A stretch of 64,000 nt of DNA from DATAAZ01 sp036259875 (GCA_036259875.1 DATAAZ010000012.1:82810-146809), one strand, 5' to 3'; shown: positions 25,826 through 35,198, counted from the stretch's first letter. Notes: generated by a model from the sequence alone, not told the origin. A program made the numbers and translations.

Positions 25826-26733
25826 AGCGGCACGACCCCCTTCGCGGTCTCGCGGGTGAGATGGCGCGTGAGCGCGTCGGCGAGGAAGTTGAACGAGATC
25901 GAGAGCGCTGCGATCCCGAACGCAGGCGCGAGCGTCGCCCACGGCGCGACCGAGATGAAGCTGCGCGACTCCGCCACCATGAGCCCCCAGTCCGGTTTCG
26001 GAGGCTGCGCGCCGAGCCCGAGGAAGTTGAGCGTCGAGACGAAGATCACGGCGTACGTGATCCGAAGCGCGAAGTCGGCGATCGCCGGCGCTGCGATGTT
26101 CGGAAGCACCTCCCGAATGACAATTGCGCTCGTTCGCTCCCCGCGCGCCTGCGCGGCGGCCACGTAGTCGTTGGTGACGACCGCCTGCGTCGCGCCGCGA
26201 ACGACGCGGCCCATTCGGGGGAGGAAGACGAGCGCGACCGTGACGACAAGGACGAGCCGGGACGTCCCGAGCCCGGCGATCACGACGAGGACGAGGAGGA
26301 GCGGCGGAAGCGTGAGGAGGAGGTCGAACGTCCGCGTGATCACGGCGTCGGGCCACCCCCGGAGGTAGCCGCCGAGCATCCCCAGCCCGCCGCCCGCGAC
26401 GAACGCGAGCGTCACCGCGATGAGCGGCACGAGGATGATCGTGTCGCCTCCCGCGAGAAAGCGGCTGAAGACGTCGCGGCCGAGGTGGTCGGTCCCGAGC
26501 AGGTGATCGGCACTCGGCCCGGTCGCCGCGGCACCGGTTCCGATCTCCGTCGGCGAGTACGGCGTGAAGAAGCGTCCGAACGCGATGACGCCGAGCATGA
26601 CGACGCCGAGCGCGATTCCGATCCGTCCTTCGAGGCTCGTGAGGAGCGTGCGCCAGATCGACGGCGGCGGGGCCTCCTCCTCGATCGCCTGGACGCTCGG
26701 GACCTCGAGCGCGGCTCCGGGCGCGACGCTCAC
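25822..26733 (-). CDS. ABC transporter permease, DppC-like
   Basis: A 303-residue inner-membrane permease. An N-terminal cytosolic stretch is followed by a first helix near residue 35 and the OppC_N region, then the EAA-type coupling loop (ATQAVVTNDYVAAAQARGE) and five more hydrophobic segments. LLGTDHLGRDVFSR is the classical DppC/OppC motif. GTG start, 1 bp after the stop of the DppB-like gene. Pairs with the DppB-like permease and fused ATPase. Confidence 0.93.
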   Translation of the reverse strand: MSVAPGAALEVPSVQAIEEEAPPPSIWRTLLTSLEGRIGIALGVVMLGVIAFGRFFTPYSPTEIGTGAAATGPSADHLLGTDHLGRDVFSRFLAGGDTIILVPLIAVTLAFVAGGGLGMLGGYLRGWPDAVITRTFDLLLTLPPLLLVLVVIAGLGTSRLVLVVTVALVFLPRMGRVVRGATQAVVTNDYVAAAQARGERTSAIVIREVLPNIAAPAIADFALRITYAVIFVSTLNFLGLGAQPPKPDWGLMVAESRSFISVAPWATLAPAFGIAALSISFNFLADALTRHLTRETAKGVVPL

Positions 26734-26734
26734 G

Positions 26735-27799
26735 TCAGTGCGCCGCCTTCAGGCGCGGGTTGAAGTACACGACGAGGAAGTCGGCGGCCAGGCTGATCAG
26801 GATGAACATGGCGCCCATGACGAGCGCGATCGCCTGCACCATCGTCGTGTCGCCGCCGCCGATCGCCTGGACGAGCAGCTGGCCGATTCCCGGGAAGGCG
26901 AACACGTTCTCGACGACGATGACGCCGCTCAGGAGGTAGACGATGTTGATCGCGACCGCGTTCACCATCGGCACGGCCGCGTTTCGCATCGCGTGGTCCC
27001 ACGTGATCGAGCGGCGCGAGAGGCCGCGCAGGAGCGCAGCCTGCACGTACGGCGCCGCGAGGGCCTCGCGCGCCGCGGCGCGCCCGATCCGGACGATGTA
27101 CGGGACCATCGCGAGCACGAGGGTGAGCGCCGGGAGGACGTAGGCCTTCGCCTGGTCCTCGAACGTGGCCGCGAACGAGAGCCCGGTCGAGTCGACCGGA
27201 AGCCAGCCGAGCGTGACGGCGAACAGCATCAGGAGCCCGATTCCGACCACGAACTCGGGCAGCGCGGCAACGACGACGGTCCCGATCAGGAGCGCGAAGT
27301 CGGCCGCGCTCCCGACGCGTCGCGCCATGAAGACCGCGATCGCGACCGAGATGGGCAGCGCGACGAGCAGCGAGACGAGCGAGAGGATGAGCGTCTTCTC
27401 GAAGCGCGGGAGGATGTCCTCGCGGACCGAGCGGTTCGTGACCGCGGAGACGCCCCAGTCGCCGCGGACGAAGTCGCCGAGCCAGCTGACGTATCGCTCG
27501 TGGATCGGCCGATCGAGCCCACGCTCCTCGAGGTACGCCTGGAGCTGCTCCTCCGTCGTCTCGCGCCCGAGCGCGTTTCGCGCCACCTCCTCCGGCGACT
27601 TCACGTTCGTCGCCGCGAATGTGACGATCGAGATGACGAGGAGCGTCAGGAGCGCGGACCCGACCTGCTTCGCGATCGTGCGCAGCCGGAGGAACCGCGG
27701 CCGCCGGCGCGCCTCAGGGCCGCCCTCCGCGTCCGTCGGGGCCGTGGACGCGGGCCCCGCCTCGCGAGGCCCGCGTGACGACGCGGCCGGCGTCGCCAT
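26735..27799 (-). CDS. ABC transporter permease, DppB-like
   Basis: A 354-residue permease with an unusual ~40-residue Pro/Arg-rich cytosolic N-terminus before the first helix (SALLTLLVISIVTFAATN). DppB features: ALGRETTEEQLQAYLEERGLD periplasmic segment, the coupling loop APYVQAALLRGLSRRSI, and late VENVFAFPGIGQLL. Its ATG directly abuts the stop codon of the binding-protein gene. Forms the channel with the DppC-like subunit. Confidence 0.93.
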   Translation of the reverse strand: MATPAASSRGPREAGPASTAPTDAEGGPEARRRPRFLRLRTIAKQVGSALLTLLVISIVTFAATNVKSPEEVARNALGRETTEEQLQAYLEERGLDRPIHERYVSWLGDFVRGDWGVSAVTNRSVREDILPRFEKTLILSLVSLLVALPISVAIAVFMARRVGSAADFALLIGTVVVAALPEFVVGIGLLMLFAVTLGWLPVDSTGLSFAATFEDQAKAYVLPALTLVLAMVPYIVRIGRAAAREALAAPYVQAALLRGLSRRSITWDHAMRNAAVPMVNAVAINIVYLLSGVIVVENVFAFPGIGQLLVQAIGGGDTTMVQAIALVMGAMFILISLAADFLVVYFNPRLKAAH

Positions 27800-29407
27800 C
27801 TACGACTGCAGGTACGCGCGCTTCACCATGACGGACGTCTGGTGGCCGAGCTGGACGTCGCGCACGCTCTTCTTCGCAACGTGCAGGCGATTGATGAACG
27901 CGGGGATCGCCGTTCCCGCCTCGTTCGCGACGATCGTGAGCGCGTCCTCGTACGCCTGCCTCTGCTCCTCTTCGTCGGTCGTCGCGAGGCCTCTCGCGAC
28001 GAGGTCGTCGAGCTCCTTGCTCTTCAGCTTCGACTCATTCCACGGCGCGCTCGTCGTGTAGGTGATCGAGAGCGCCTCGTTCGGGTGGCGGCGCGTGTAG
28101 TAGGAGGTGTACATCGGCTTCACGAGCCAGACCTGGTCCCAGAAGGTATCCGCGGGCCATTGCCGGATCTTCACGCGGATGCCGGCGGGCTCGACGACCT
28201 GCTGGTAGGCGACGGCGAGGTCGACCATCGCCCCGTACGCCTGCGACGTGATGAGCTCCACGTCGATCCCGTCCGGGTAGCCCGCGTCGGCGAGCAGCTG
28301 CTTCGCCTGGTCGATGTCCTGCTCGCGGATCCCGACCTCGTCCGGGAAGAACGGGTCGGTCGAGGGAACGGGCACGTCGCTCGTCGGCTCCCCGTAGCCC
28401 TGGTACGCCGTCTGGATCACCTGGTCGCGGTCGACGGCGATCTTGAGCGCCATCCGCACGCGCTCGTCGTCGAACGGCGGCTTCGTCGAGTCCATCGCGA
28501 CGAGGAGGTACGTCGCGTTCTTGAACTCGAGCAGCTGGACGTTCGGATTTCCCTTGACCGTCGCCGCCGCGGAGAAGTCGATGTTGTCCGAGACGTGCGA
28601 CTCGCCCGAGACGACCGACTGCACCTTGGTCGACTGCTCGGTGATGACAACGCCGCGGACGCCGTCGAGATAGGGGAAGCCCTCGTCCCAGTAGCGCTCG
28701 TTCCGCTGGAGCTCCCAGCTTCGCGCCGGCGAGAAGGACTTGAGCGTGAACGCTCCCGTCCCGATCCCCTTCGAGAAGTCCTTCGTCCCGTCCTGGACGA
28801 GCCGCGCCTGGCGCGCCGAGAGCGTGAGCGGGATGAGCGAGTCCGGCCGCTTCAGCCGCAAAACGAGAGTCGCGTCGTCGGGGGTCTGGATCCCCTCCTT
28901 GTCGAGGCTCTGCGAGAGGCGGTCGTAGATGCCGCTTCCGAGCTTCTCGTCTAGCTGTCGGGAGATCGAATACGCGGCGTCCCGCGACGTCAGCGGCTTG
29001 CCGTCGTGCCAGGTGACGCCCTGGCGGAGCTTGAACGTCCACTCGGTGACGTCCGCGTTCGGCTCCCACGATTCCGCGAGCACGGGGTGAACCTCGAAGT
29101 TCTCGTCCGCCACCGTGAGGGCGTCGTAGAGCAGGTCGGTGTAGATGCCGTCGTTCACGTTCGTCTGGACGGCGGGATCGAGGTTTTCCTTGGGGCCCCC
29201 GGTGTCGCTGATCGCGATCTGGAGGATGCCGCCCCGCCTCGGCGCGCCCCCGGCCTCCTGCTGAGGCTCGCCCTCGTCGCCGCCGCACGCGGCGAGGCCC
29301 AGCACGCTCATCCCGGCCGCCGTTCCGGCGGCGACTCTCAGGAGCTCGCGCCGCGTGAGCGCGTGGCGCTCATACGGGCTCAACAGATCGTCGTCTCGAC
29401 GAGTCAT
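27800..29407 (-). CDS. Extracellular solute-binding lipoprotein, family 5
   Basis: A 535-residue binding protein for the importer encoded downstream. The N-terminus carries a twin-arginine motif (LTRRELLR, Arg19-Arg20) and a lipobox LAAC with Cys41, so it should be Tat-exported and lipid-anchored. The SBP_bac_5 domain spans the rest, with DGKPLTSRDAAYSI and the late FWDQVWLVKP regions. Family 5 proteins bind peptides, opines, nickel or glutathione; ligand not predictable here. It is the first gene of the ten-gene operon; a good promoter lies about 130 bp upstream and GGAGAAAGG precedes the ATG. Confidence 0.93.
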   Translation of the reverse strand: MTRRDDDLLSPYERHALTRRELLRVAAGTAAGMSVLGLAACGGDEGEPQQEAGGAPRRGGILQIAISDTGGPKENLDPAVQTNVNDGIYTDLLYDALTVADENFEVHPVLAESWEPNADVTEWTFKLRQGVTWHDGKPLTSRDAAYSISRQLDEKLGSGIYDRLSQSLDKEGIQTPDDATLVLRLKRPDSLIPLTLSARQARLVQDGTKDFSKGIGTGAFTLKSFSPARSWELQRNERYWDEGFPYLDGVRGVVITEQSTKVQSVVSGESHVSDNIDFSAAATVKGNPNVQLLEFKNATYLLVAMDSTKPPFDDERVRMALKIAVDRDQVIQTAYQGYGEPTSDVPVPSTDPFFPDEVGIREQDIDQAKQLLADAGYPDGIDVELITSQAYGAMVDLAVAYQQVVEPAGIRVKIRQWPADTFWDQVWLVKPMYTSYYTRRHPNEALSITYTTSAPWNESKLKSKELDDLVARGLATTDEEEQRQAYEDALTIVANEAGTAIPAFINRLHVAKKSVRDVQLGHQTSVMVKRAYLQS

Positions 29408-29534
29408 AGTCGCCTTTCTCCTCGGGTTCGGATCGCCCTCGCGCCCGCGACGTGCAGCGTCCAAGGCGGGAAGCCGAGGAGCATGAGCAGCGCTCGCCGC
29501 TGAGGGGATGGTCCGCGCACTACGCGCCCCCAGG

Positions 29535-29562
29535 ATCATAGAAGCCCCGTACGAGCTTTCAA
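29535..29562 (-). promoter_or_regulatory. Predicted sigma70-type promoter of the ten-gene operon
   Basis: On the minus strand TTGAAA (29562-29557) and TATGAT (29540-29535) are separated by 16 bp. This is a close match to housekeeping promoters and stands out in such GC-rich DNA. Transcription would begin near 29528, giving a ~120-nt leader before the binding-protein start at 29407. No obvious IclR operator palindrome was found next to it. Confidence 0.65.
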
Positions 29563-29631
29563 GGCCGCGCCCTCGGGGAGAATCGGCCCCGTGACGCCGG
29601 TCCGAGGTCGTCGGGAGGCGAGCGCCCGCGC

Positions 29632-30648
29632 GTGGCGGACGTAAGCGCCTCCGCGCGCGCGGCTGCGGACGAGGCAGCCGGCCTCGAGAGACCGCTCGCG
29701 CGGGGGCGGCCGCTCGTCGGCTACGCGCTGATCGTCGTAGCGACGGCGCTCGGCGGCATCAACGCGACGGTCGCGAAGATCGTCATCGTCGCCGGCGGCG
29801 TCGGCGCGAATCGGCTAGCCGAGCTTCGGGCGGCGGGAGCGGCGCTTCTCCTGCTCGCGGGCATCGTGCTCCTCGGCCGCGGCCGGAAGCTCCCGGCGCG
29901 GAGCGAGCTTCCGTTCCTCGTCCTCTTCGGGATCGTCGGGCTCGCCGCCGCTCAGTTCACGTACTTCGTCAGCATCGAGCGGCTGCAGATCGGCGTCGCG
30001 CTCTTGATCGTGAACCTCGCGGTCGTGCTCGTCGCCCTGTGGGGCCGCTTTGTCGGCGGCGAGCGCGTGAACGCGCGCCTCTGGCTCGCGATCGGGCTCG
30101 CGCTCGGCGGCCTCGCGCTCGTCGTCGAGATCTGGCGCGGCGTCGAGCTCGACGCGCTCGGCGTCGTCGCCGCGCTCGTCGCCGCGTTCGCGTACGCCGC
30201 GTACATCCTGATGGCCGACCGGAGCGCCCACGCGGGCCGCCCGGCATCCTTCCTCGTCGCCTGGGGGTTCGTGTTCGCGACCGCGTTCTGGAGCGTCGCC
30301 CAACCTTGGTGGACGTTCCCGTTCGACCTTCTCGACGACCGCGTCTCGCTGCTCGGCCGGCTCGAGGGACACGAGGCTCCGGTCTTCGCCCTGCTCGCGT
30401 ACGTCATCCCGTTCGGGACGCTCGGCGTCTTCCTCCTCTACGCAGCCGCGCTCCGCTACATCCCACCCACCCACGTCGTCGTTGCCGCCGTCCTGGAGCC
30501 GGTCTTCGGCGCCGTCGTCGCGTTCGCGTGGCTGGGGGAGACGCTCGCCCCGCCGCAGATCGCCGGCGGCCTCCTCGTCGTCGCCGCGGTCTTGCTCGGG
30601 CAGGCGGCTCGGGAGCGCCCCGCCGCGGCGGCTCACGCTCACGCATGA
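29632..30648 (+). CDS. EamA (DMT) family transporter
   Basis: A 338-residue drug/metabolite transporter superfamily protein with ten hydrophobic segments in two EamA repeats (first from about residue 25, second from about 175). The repeat ends LEPVFGAVVAFAWLGETL and LIVNLAVVLVALWGRFV are typical. GTG start at 29632; the first ~22 residues are Ala/Arg-rich and cytosolic. It is divergent from the ten-gene operon (224 bp) and its 3' end overlaps the convergent GDPD gene by 10 bp. Substrate unknown. Confidence 0.85.
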   Translation: MADVSASARAAADEAAGLERPLARGRPLVGYALIVVATALGGINATVAKIVIVAGGVGANRLAELRAAGAALLLLAGIVLLGRGRKLPARSELPFLVLFGIVGLAAAQFTYFVSIERLQIGVALLIVNLAVVLVALWGRFVGGERVNARLWLAIGLALGGLALVVEIWRGVELDALGVVAALVAAFAYAAYILMADRSAHAGRPASFLVAWGFVFATAFWSVAQPWWTFPFDLLDDRVSLLGRLEGHEAPVFALLAYVIPFGTLGVFLLYAAALRYIPPTHVVVAAVLEPVFGAVVAFAWLGETLAPPQIAGGLLVVAAVLLGQAARERPAAAAHAHA

Positions 30649-31253
30649 CCGACGACCCGCCGGAGGAGGTCGGGGCGGTCCGTGAAGATTCCGCGCACCG
30701 GGGCATCGGCGAGCTCGCGCATCCGTCGCTCGTCGTTGACCGTGTAGACGGTCGCCGCGACGCCGAGCCGCTTCGCGAGCGCGAGCGCGCGGCCGGTGGC
30801 CTTCGCGTCGGCGAGCCCGATCCCCCATGCGTACCGTGCGGCCGTTCGCATCGGCACGTACGCGACGTGCTGAACCGTGCGGAAGTCGGGGCGAAGCCGT
30901 CGCGTGTCGAGGATCGCCCGCGGCAGGAAGGACACGACGAGGACCGAGTCCGAGTCGGCTCCGTGCTCGCCGAGCGCGCGAAGCGTCGGCTCCACCACGC
31001 GCCGCTCCTTCAGCTCGACGGCTAGGCCGACCTTACCCACGCATTCCGCGAGTACGGCGTCGAGCGTGGGCAGCCCGAGGGCGGAATCGCGGCGGACGCG
31101 GTCGTGCGCGACGACGAGCGTCCCGTCGGGCGCAGCCCGGACGTCGAACTCGACGTAGTCGGCCCCGAGCTCGATCGCGCGGCGAAACGCGGGCAGCGTG
31201 TTCTCGGGCAGGTTCCACGACGCGCCGCGGTGCGCAATGACGAGCGGCCTCAA
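30639..31253 (-). CDS. Glycerophosphodiester phosphodiesterase
   Basis: A 204-residue GDPD-family enzyme hydrolysing glycerophosphodiesters to glycerol 3-phosphate and an alcohol. Catalytic and metal residues are visible: AHRG with His, ENTLPAF with Glu, YVEFDVRA with Glu and Asp, VVAHD with His. It is shorter than the usual ~240 but ends with the family's FTDRPDLLRR. TTG start at 31253 overlaps the upstream HAD stop (TTGA). No signal peptide. Product could feed the GlpD encoded 8 kb away, but they are in separate units. Confidence 0.88.
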   Translation of the reverse strand: MRPLVIAHRGASWNLPENTLPAFRRAIELGADYVEFDVRAAPDGTLVVAHDRVRRDSALGLPTLDAVLAECVGKVGLAVELKERRVVEPTLRALGEHGADSDSVLVVSFLPRAILDTRRLRPDFRTVQHVAYVPMRTAARYAWGIGLADAKATGRALALAKRLGVAATVYTVNDERRMRELADAPVRGIFTDRPDLLRRVVGHA

Positions 31254-31906
31254 CCCACGAGCCGCTCGATCAGCATCGCATCGAGCCGTTCGGCAAGCTC
31301 GTCGGCCGCCGCGAGGCGCTCGGGCGCGAGCGTCCCGAGAATGCCGACGCAGCGCATCCCCGCCGCCTTCGCGGCCGCGACGCCGGCCTCCGTGTCCTCG
31401 AAGACGAGCACGTCGCGCGCCTCGAGGCCGCGATCGAGGAGTTGGAGGGCGCGGAGATACCCATCCGGATGTGGCTTCCCGTGCTCCACATCCTCCGCCG
31501 CGACAACCGCGCCGATCTGCGGCGCAAGGCCGGTCGCCTCGAGGACCGGCTCGATCTCCGCCCGCGCTGCACCCGAGACGACCGCGACGGGCAGCCGCGC
31601 CGCCGCCCGCCGCACCGCCTCGCGGACGTGCGCGGGAACGGTGGATCCGTCCGCGACGCGGGCGCGATAGCGCTCCACGCGCTCTCGTACGACGTCATCG
31701 ACGGCGGGGTCGTCCCGTCCGAGCCACGTACGGACGATCTCGGGGTCCGACAGCCCGGCGAGCCGGTCGAAGTACTCCCGTGCGGAGAGAGGCTTGCCGT
31801 GCATGGCGAAGAGCTCCTGGAAGATCTCGAGGAGAATCGGCTCGTCTTGGGAGAGCGTGCCGTTGAAGTCGAAGATGACGGCGCGCGGCCGCACCCCTCG
31901 AAACAC
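31250..31906 (-). CDS. HAD hydrolase, beta-phosphoglucomutase/phosphatase-like
   Basis: A 218-residue HAD subfamily IA protein with helical cap. Motif I is DFNGTL (so the second Asp of DxD is replaced by Asn, as in some phosphonatase-like and phosphatase members), motif II VVSGAA, motif III GKPHPDGYL, motif IV VFEDTEAGVAAAKAAGM. GTG at 31906 leaves 11 bp to the divergent EamA gene; a second GTG at 31894 is possible. It overlaps the GDPD start by 4 bp. Substrate unknown. Confidence 0.82.
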   Translation of the reverse strand: MFRGVRPRAVIFDFNGTLSQDEPILLEIFQELFAMHGKPLSAREYFDRLAGLSDPEIVRTWLGRDDPAVDDVVRERVERYRARVADGSTVPAHVREAVRRAAARLPVAVVSGAARAEIEPVLEATGLAPQIGAVVAAEDVEHGKPHPDGYLRALQLLDRGLEARDVLVFEDTEAGVAAAKAAGMRCVGILGTLAPERLAAADELAERLDAMLIERLVG

Positions 31907-31917
31907 TAACCGGGTCG

Positions 31918-32739
31918 ATGCCCGCATCCGCCCTTGCGCTCGTGCTCGCCGCGGCGATCCTGCACGCGTCCTGGAACCTGCTGCTCGCCCGCGCGCGAGA
32001 CCCCGAGGCGGCGACCGCGGTCGCGATCCTGGTCGCCGTCCTTGCGTACGCGCCGGTCGCGGCACTCGTCTGGAGAATCGAGCCCGCCGCCTGGCCCTAC
32101 CTCGGGGCGACCGCGGTGTTGCACCTTGCGTATACGGCGCTCTTGGCCGCCGCGTACCGACGCGCCGAGCTCTCGGTCGTCTACCCCGTCTCGCGCGGGA
32201 CGGCGCCCGTGCTCGTGCTCGTCGTCGGCGTCACCGCGCTCGGCGCCGAGACGTCCGTCGGGCAGGCGCTGGGGATTTGCGTCGTCGCGCTCGGCGTCTT
32301 CCTCGTCCAGGGACCCCGGCGGCGATCGGCGACCGGGTTCGTCTTCGGGCTCGCGCTCGCGGCGGTGATCGCGTCCTACACGCTGGTCGACAAGCGCGGG
32401 ATCCCGCACGCATCTCCGTTCGCGTACCTCGAGATTTCGATGCTCCTGACGGCGGTCGCCTACACGGCGCTGCTCGCTCGGCTCCGCGGCCGGAGCGCCC
32501 TCACCGCCGAGCTGACGCCCGCGTCCGCCGCCGCAGGGCTCGCGACGTTCGGCGCGTACGGCCTCGTCCTCGCCGCACTCCAGCGGGCGCCTGCGGCGCC
32601 CGTCGCCGCCGTCCGCGAGACGAGCATCGTGATCGCGGCCGCCCTCGCCGCGGCCGTCCTCGGTGAGACCGTTGGGCGGCTCCGCCTGGTCGGCGCCGTC
32701 GTGGTGGCCGCCGGTGTGGCGCTGATCAGCGCGTCGTAG
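31918..32739 (+). CDS. EamA (DMT) family transporter, head of demethylation operon
   Basis: A 273-residue ten-helix DMT transporter beginning directly with a hydrophobic helix (ALALVLAAAILHASWNLLLA). Two EamA repeats are clear; the middle motif VVYPVSRGTAPVLVL matches the family. It ends 19 bp before the dimethylglycine-dehydrogenase-like gene on the same strand, so it is probably the transporter for that pathway (importer of the methylated substrate or exporter of a product). This pairing is inferred from spacing only. Confidence 0.83.
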   Translation: MPASALALVLAAAILHASWNLLLARARDPEAATAVAILVAVLAYAPVAALVWRIEPAAWPYLGATAVLHLAYTALLAAAYRRAELSVVYPVSRGTAPVLVLVVGVTALGAETSVGQALGICVVALGVFLVQGPRRRSATGFVFGLALAAVIASYTLVDKRGIPHASPFAYLEISMLLTAVAYTALLARLRGRSALTAELTPASAAAGLATFGAYGLVLAALQRAPAAPVAAVRETSIVIAAALAAAVLGETVGRLRLVGAVVVAAGVALISAS

Positions 32740-32758
32740 ATTTCGTAGGGTTCCGGCG

Positions 32759-35185
32759 ATGGACTCGCACGCGGACGTCGTCGTCGTGGGCGCGGCGGTC
32801 GTTGGCTGCTCGGTCGCCGAGCACCTGACGCGCCTCGGCGTCACGGACGTCGTCGTCGTCGAGCAGGGTCCACTCCCCGCGACGGGAGGATCAACGTCGC
32901 ATGCGCCCGGGCTCGTCTTCCAGACGAACCCGTCCAAGACGATGGCCGAGCTCGCGCGGCTCACGGTCGAGCGCTACGCCGAGCTCGGCTGCTTCGACGC
33001 CGTCGGGAGCATCGAGGTCGCCCGAACGGCGGAGCGCCACGCGGAGCTGAAGCGCCGGCACGGGCTCGCGACCTCGTGGGGCCTTCCGTCGACGCTCCTG
33101 ACGCCGGAAGAAGTCGCCGATCGAATTCCGCTCCTCGACCCGGAGCGGATTCACGCGGGCTACTTCGTGCCCTCCGACGGCGTCGCGCGTGCGGTGCGCG
33201 CCTGCGCGACGATGGCGGAGGAGGCGAGCGGCCGGGGGGCGCGCTTCCACGGCGACACCGAGGTGACGGGAATCGACCTCACAGGCGGGCGCGTCCGGGC
33301 GGTCGAGACGTCGGCCGGGCGGATCACGACGGAGCTCGTCGTCGTCTGTGCGGGGATCTGGGGCCCGCTCGTCGGGCGGATGGCCGGCGTGCCGGTCCCC
33401 CTCCACCCGGTCGAGCATCAGCTTGTCTGGACGAACGCGCTCCCCGAGCTCGCCGGCGCCGCGGAGGAGGAGATCTCGCATCCGATCCTGCGCGACCAGG
33501 ACCGCTGCATGTACTTCCGGCAGCGCGGGGAGCGCTACGGGGTCGGCTCGTACCAGCACCGCCCGCTCCTCGTCGCGCCGGAGGAGATTCCGCGCCACGG
33601 CGAGGCGCCCGTCATGCCGACGATGCTCAGGTTCACCGCCGAGGACTTCGAGCCCGCCTGGCGCGACGCGGGCGAGCTTCTGCCCGCGCTCGCAAGCGCC
33701 GAGATCGCGGAGCCGATGAACGCGATGTTCTCGTTCACGCCCGACGGTCTGCCGCTCCTCGGGCCGGCGAAGGAGGTCGACGGCGTCTGGCTCGCGGAGG
33801 CGATCTGGATCACGCACGCCGCGGGTGCGGGGCGCGTCGTCGCCGAGTGGATCGCCGAGAGCGCCCCGTCCGTCGACTTGCGCGAGTGCGACGTGAACCG
33901 CTTCGAGGCGCACGTCGCGACCCCGGCGTACGTCCGCCGGCGGGCGGCGACCGCCTACGACGAGGTCTACGACATCATCCACCCGCTCCAGCCGATGGAG
34001 GAGCCGCGGCCGTTGCGCGTCAGCCCGTTCTACGGCCGGCAGGCCGAGCACGGCGCGTTCTTCCTGGAGGCGAACGGCTGGGAGCGGCCGCACTGGTACG
34101 AGGTGAACGCGGCACTCCTACGCGAGTACGACGTCCCCAGGCGCTCGGGGTGGGAGGCTCGCTACTGGTCGCCCATCGTCGGCGCCGAGGCGCTCGCCAC
34201 ACGCGAGCGCCTCGGTCTCTTCGACATGACGTCGCTCAAGCGCGCCTCGGTCACCGGTCCGGGCGCGGTCGGCTTCCTCCAGCGACTTACGACGAACGAG
34301 CTGGACCGCCCGCCCGGCTACGTGACGTACACGCTCATGCTCGACGATCGCGGCGGGATCGTGAGCGACGTGACCGTGGCGCGCCTCGCGGACGACCGTT
34401 TCCAGCTGGGGCTGAACGGACCGCGTGACCTCGTCTGGCTCCAGCGGAACGCGCCGAGCGACGGTTCGGTCGTCGTCCGCGACGTCACCGGCGGGACGTG
34501 CTGCATCGGTCTCTGGGGGCCGCTCGCGCGGGAGGTCGCGCAGCCCCTCTCGCGCGACGACCTCTCGCACGAGGGCTTCGGCTTCTTCCGCGCCCGCGAG
34601 ATCTTCGTCGGCGAGGTGCCTGTGACGGCGCTCCGTCTCTCGTACGTCGGGGAGCTGGGGTGGGAGCTCTACGCCTCCGCCGAGTACGGCGCGCGCCTCT
34701 GGGATCTCCTCTGGAGCTCGGCGCGCGAGCGCGGCGGGATCGCCGCCGGCCGCGGCGCCTTCAACGCGATGCGCCTCGAGAAGGGCTATCGCTCCTGGGG
34801 GTTCGACATGTGGTCGGAGCACGACCCGTACGAGGCGGGGCTCGCGTTCACCTTGAAGCTCGACAAGGGCGACTTCCTCGGCCGCGAGGCGCTCGTTGGC
34901 AGGGGCGACTCACCGGCGCGGCGCCTGACGCCGCTGACGCTCGACGACGCCGCCCGTGTCGTCTTGGGCAAGGAGCCCGTCTACGCGAACGGCGACGCGG
35001 TCGGGTTCGTGACGAGTGCCGACTACGGCTACAGCGTCGGGCGTGGGATCGCGTACGCGTGGCTCCCGAGTGAGCTCTCGGTGGCAGGCACGCCCCTCGA
35101 GGTCGAATACTTCGCCGAGCGCCTCGCGGCGACGGTCGCCGACGAGCCGCTCTTCGACCCGGAGATGACGCGCATGAGGTGCTGA
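32759..35185 (+). CDS. Dimethylglycine/sarcosine dehydrogenase-like flavoprotein (DAO + FAO_M + GCV_T)
   Basis: An 808-residue two-part enzyme. Residues 1-~370 form a DAO FAD domain (DVVVVGAAVVGCSVAEHL); His48 in GGSTSHAPG corresponds to the His that carries covalent flavin in dimethylglycine dehydrogenase. A short FAO_M linker (about 375-430) is followed by a T-protein-like folate domain (GCV_T ~430-690 and C-terminal barrel to 808, with GAFNAMRLEKGYRSWG). Such enzymes oxidise N-methyl groups and pass formaldehyde to tetrahydrofolate as methylene-THF. First enzyme of a unit with the demethylase and MetF-like genes. Cytosolic. Confidence 0.88.
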   Translation: MDSHADVVVVGAAVVGCSVAEHLTRLGVTDVVVVEQGPLPATGGSTSHAPGLVFQTNPSKTMAELARLTVERYAELGCFDAVGSIEVARTAERHAELKRRHGLATSWGLPSTLLTPEEVADRIPLLDPERIHAGYFVPSDGVARAVRACATMAEEASGRGARFHGDTEVTGIDLTGGRVRAVETSAGRITTELVVVCAGIWGPLVGRMAGVPVPLHPVEHQLVWTNALPELAGAAEEEISHPILRDQDRCMYFRQRGERYGVGSYQHRPLLVAPEEIPRHGEAPVMPTMLRFTAEDFEPAWRDAGELLPALASAEIAEPMNAMFSFTPDGLPLLGPAKEVDGVWLAEAIWITHAAGAGRVVAEWIAESAPSVDLRECDVNRFEAHVATPAYVRRRAATAYDEVYDIIHPLQPMEEPRPLRVSPFYGRQAEHGAFFLEANGWERPHWYEVNAALLREYDVPRRSGWEARYWSPIVGAEALATRERLGLFDMTSLKRASVTGPGAVGFLQRLTTNELDRPPGYVTYTLMLDDRGGIVSDVTVARLADDRFQLGLNGPRDLVWLQRNAPSDGSVVVRDVTGGTCCIGLWGPLAREVAQPLSRDDLSHEGFGFFRAREIFVGEVPVTALRLSYVGELGWELYASAEYGARLWDLLWSSARERGGIAAGRGAFNAMRLEKGYRSWGFDMWSEHDPYEAGLAFTLKLDKGDFLGREALVGRGDSPARRLTPLTLDDAARVVLGKEPVYANGDAVGFVTSADYGYSVGRGIAYAWLPSELSVAGTPLEVEYFAERLAATVADEPLFDPEMTRMRC

Positions 35186-35198
35186 CGAAGGAGGAACC

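Noticed and set aside
23126..26167. 1013-codon plus-strand open frame opposite the PHP/ABC genes
   Set aside because: Shadow of the importer operon; no hydrophobic core or motifs, high Arg/Glu.
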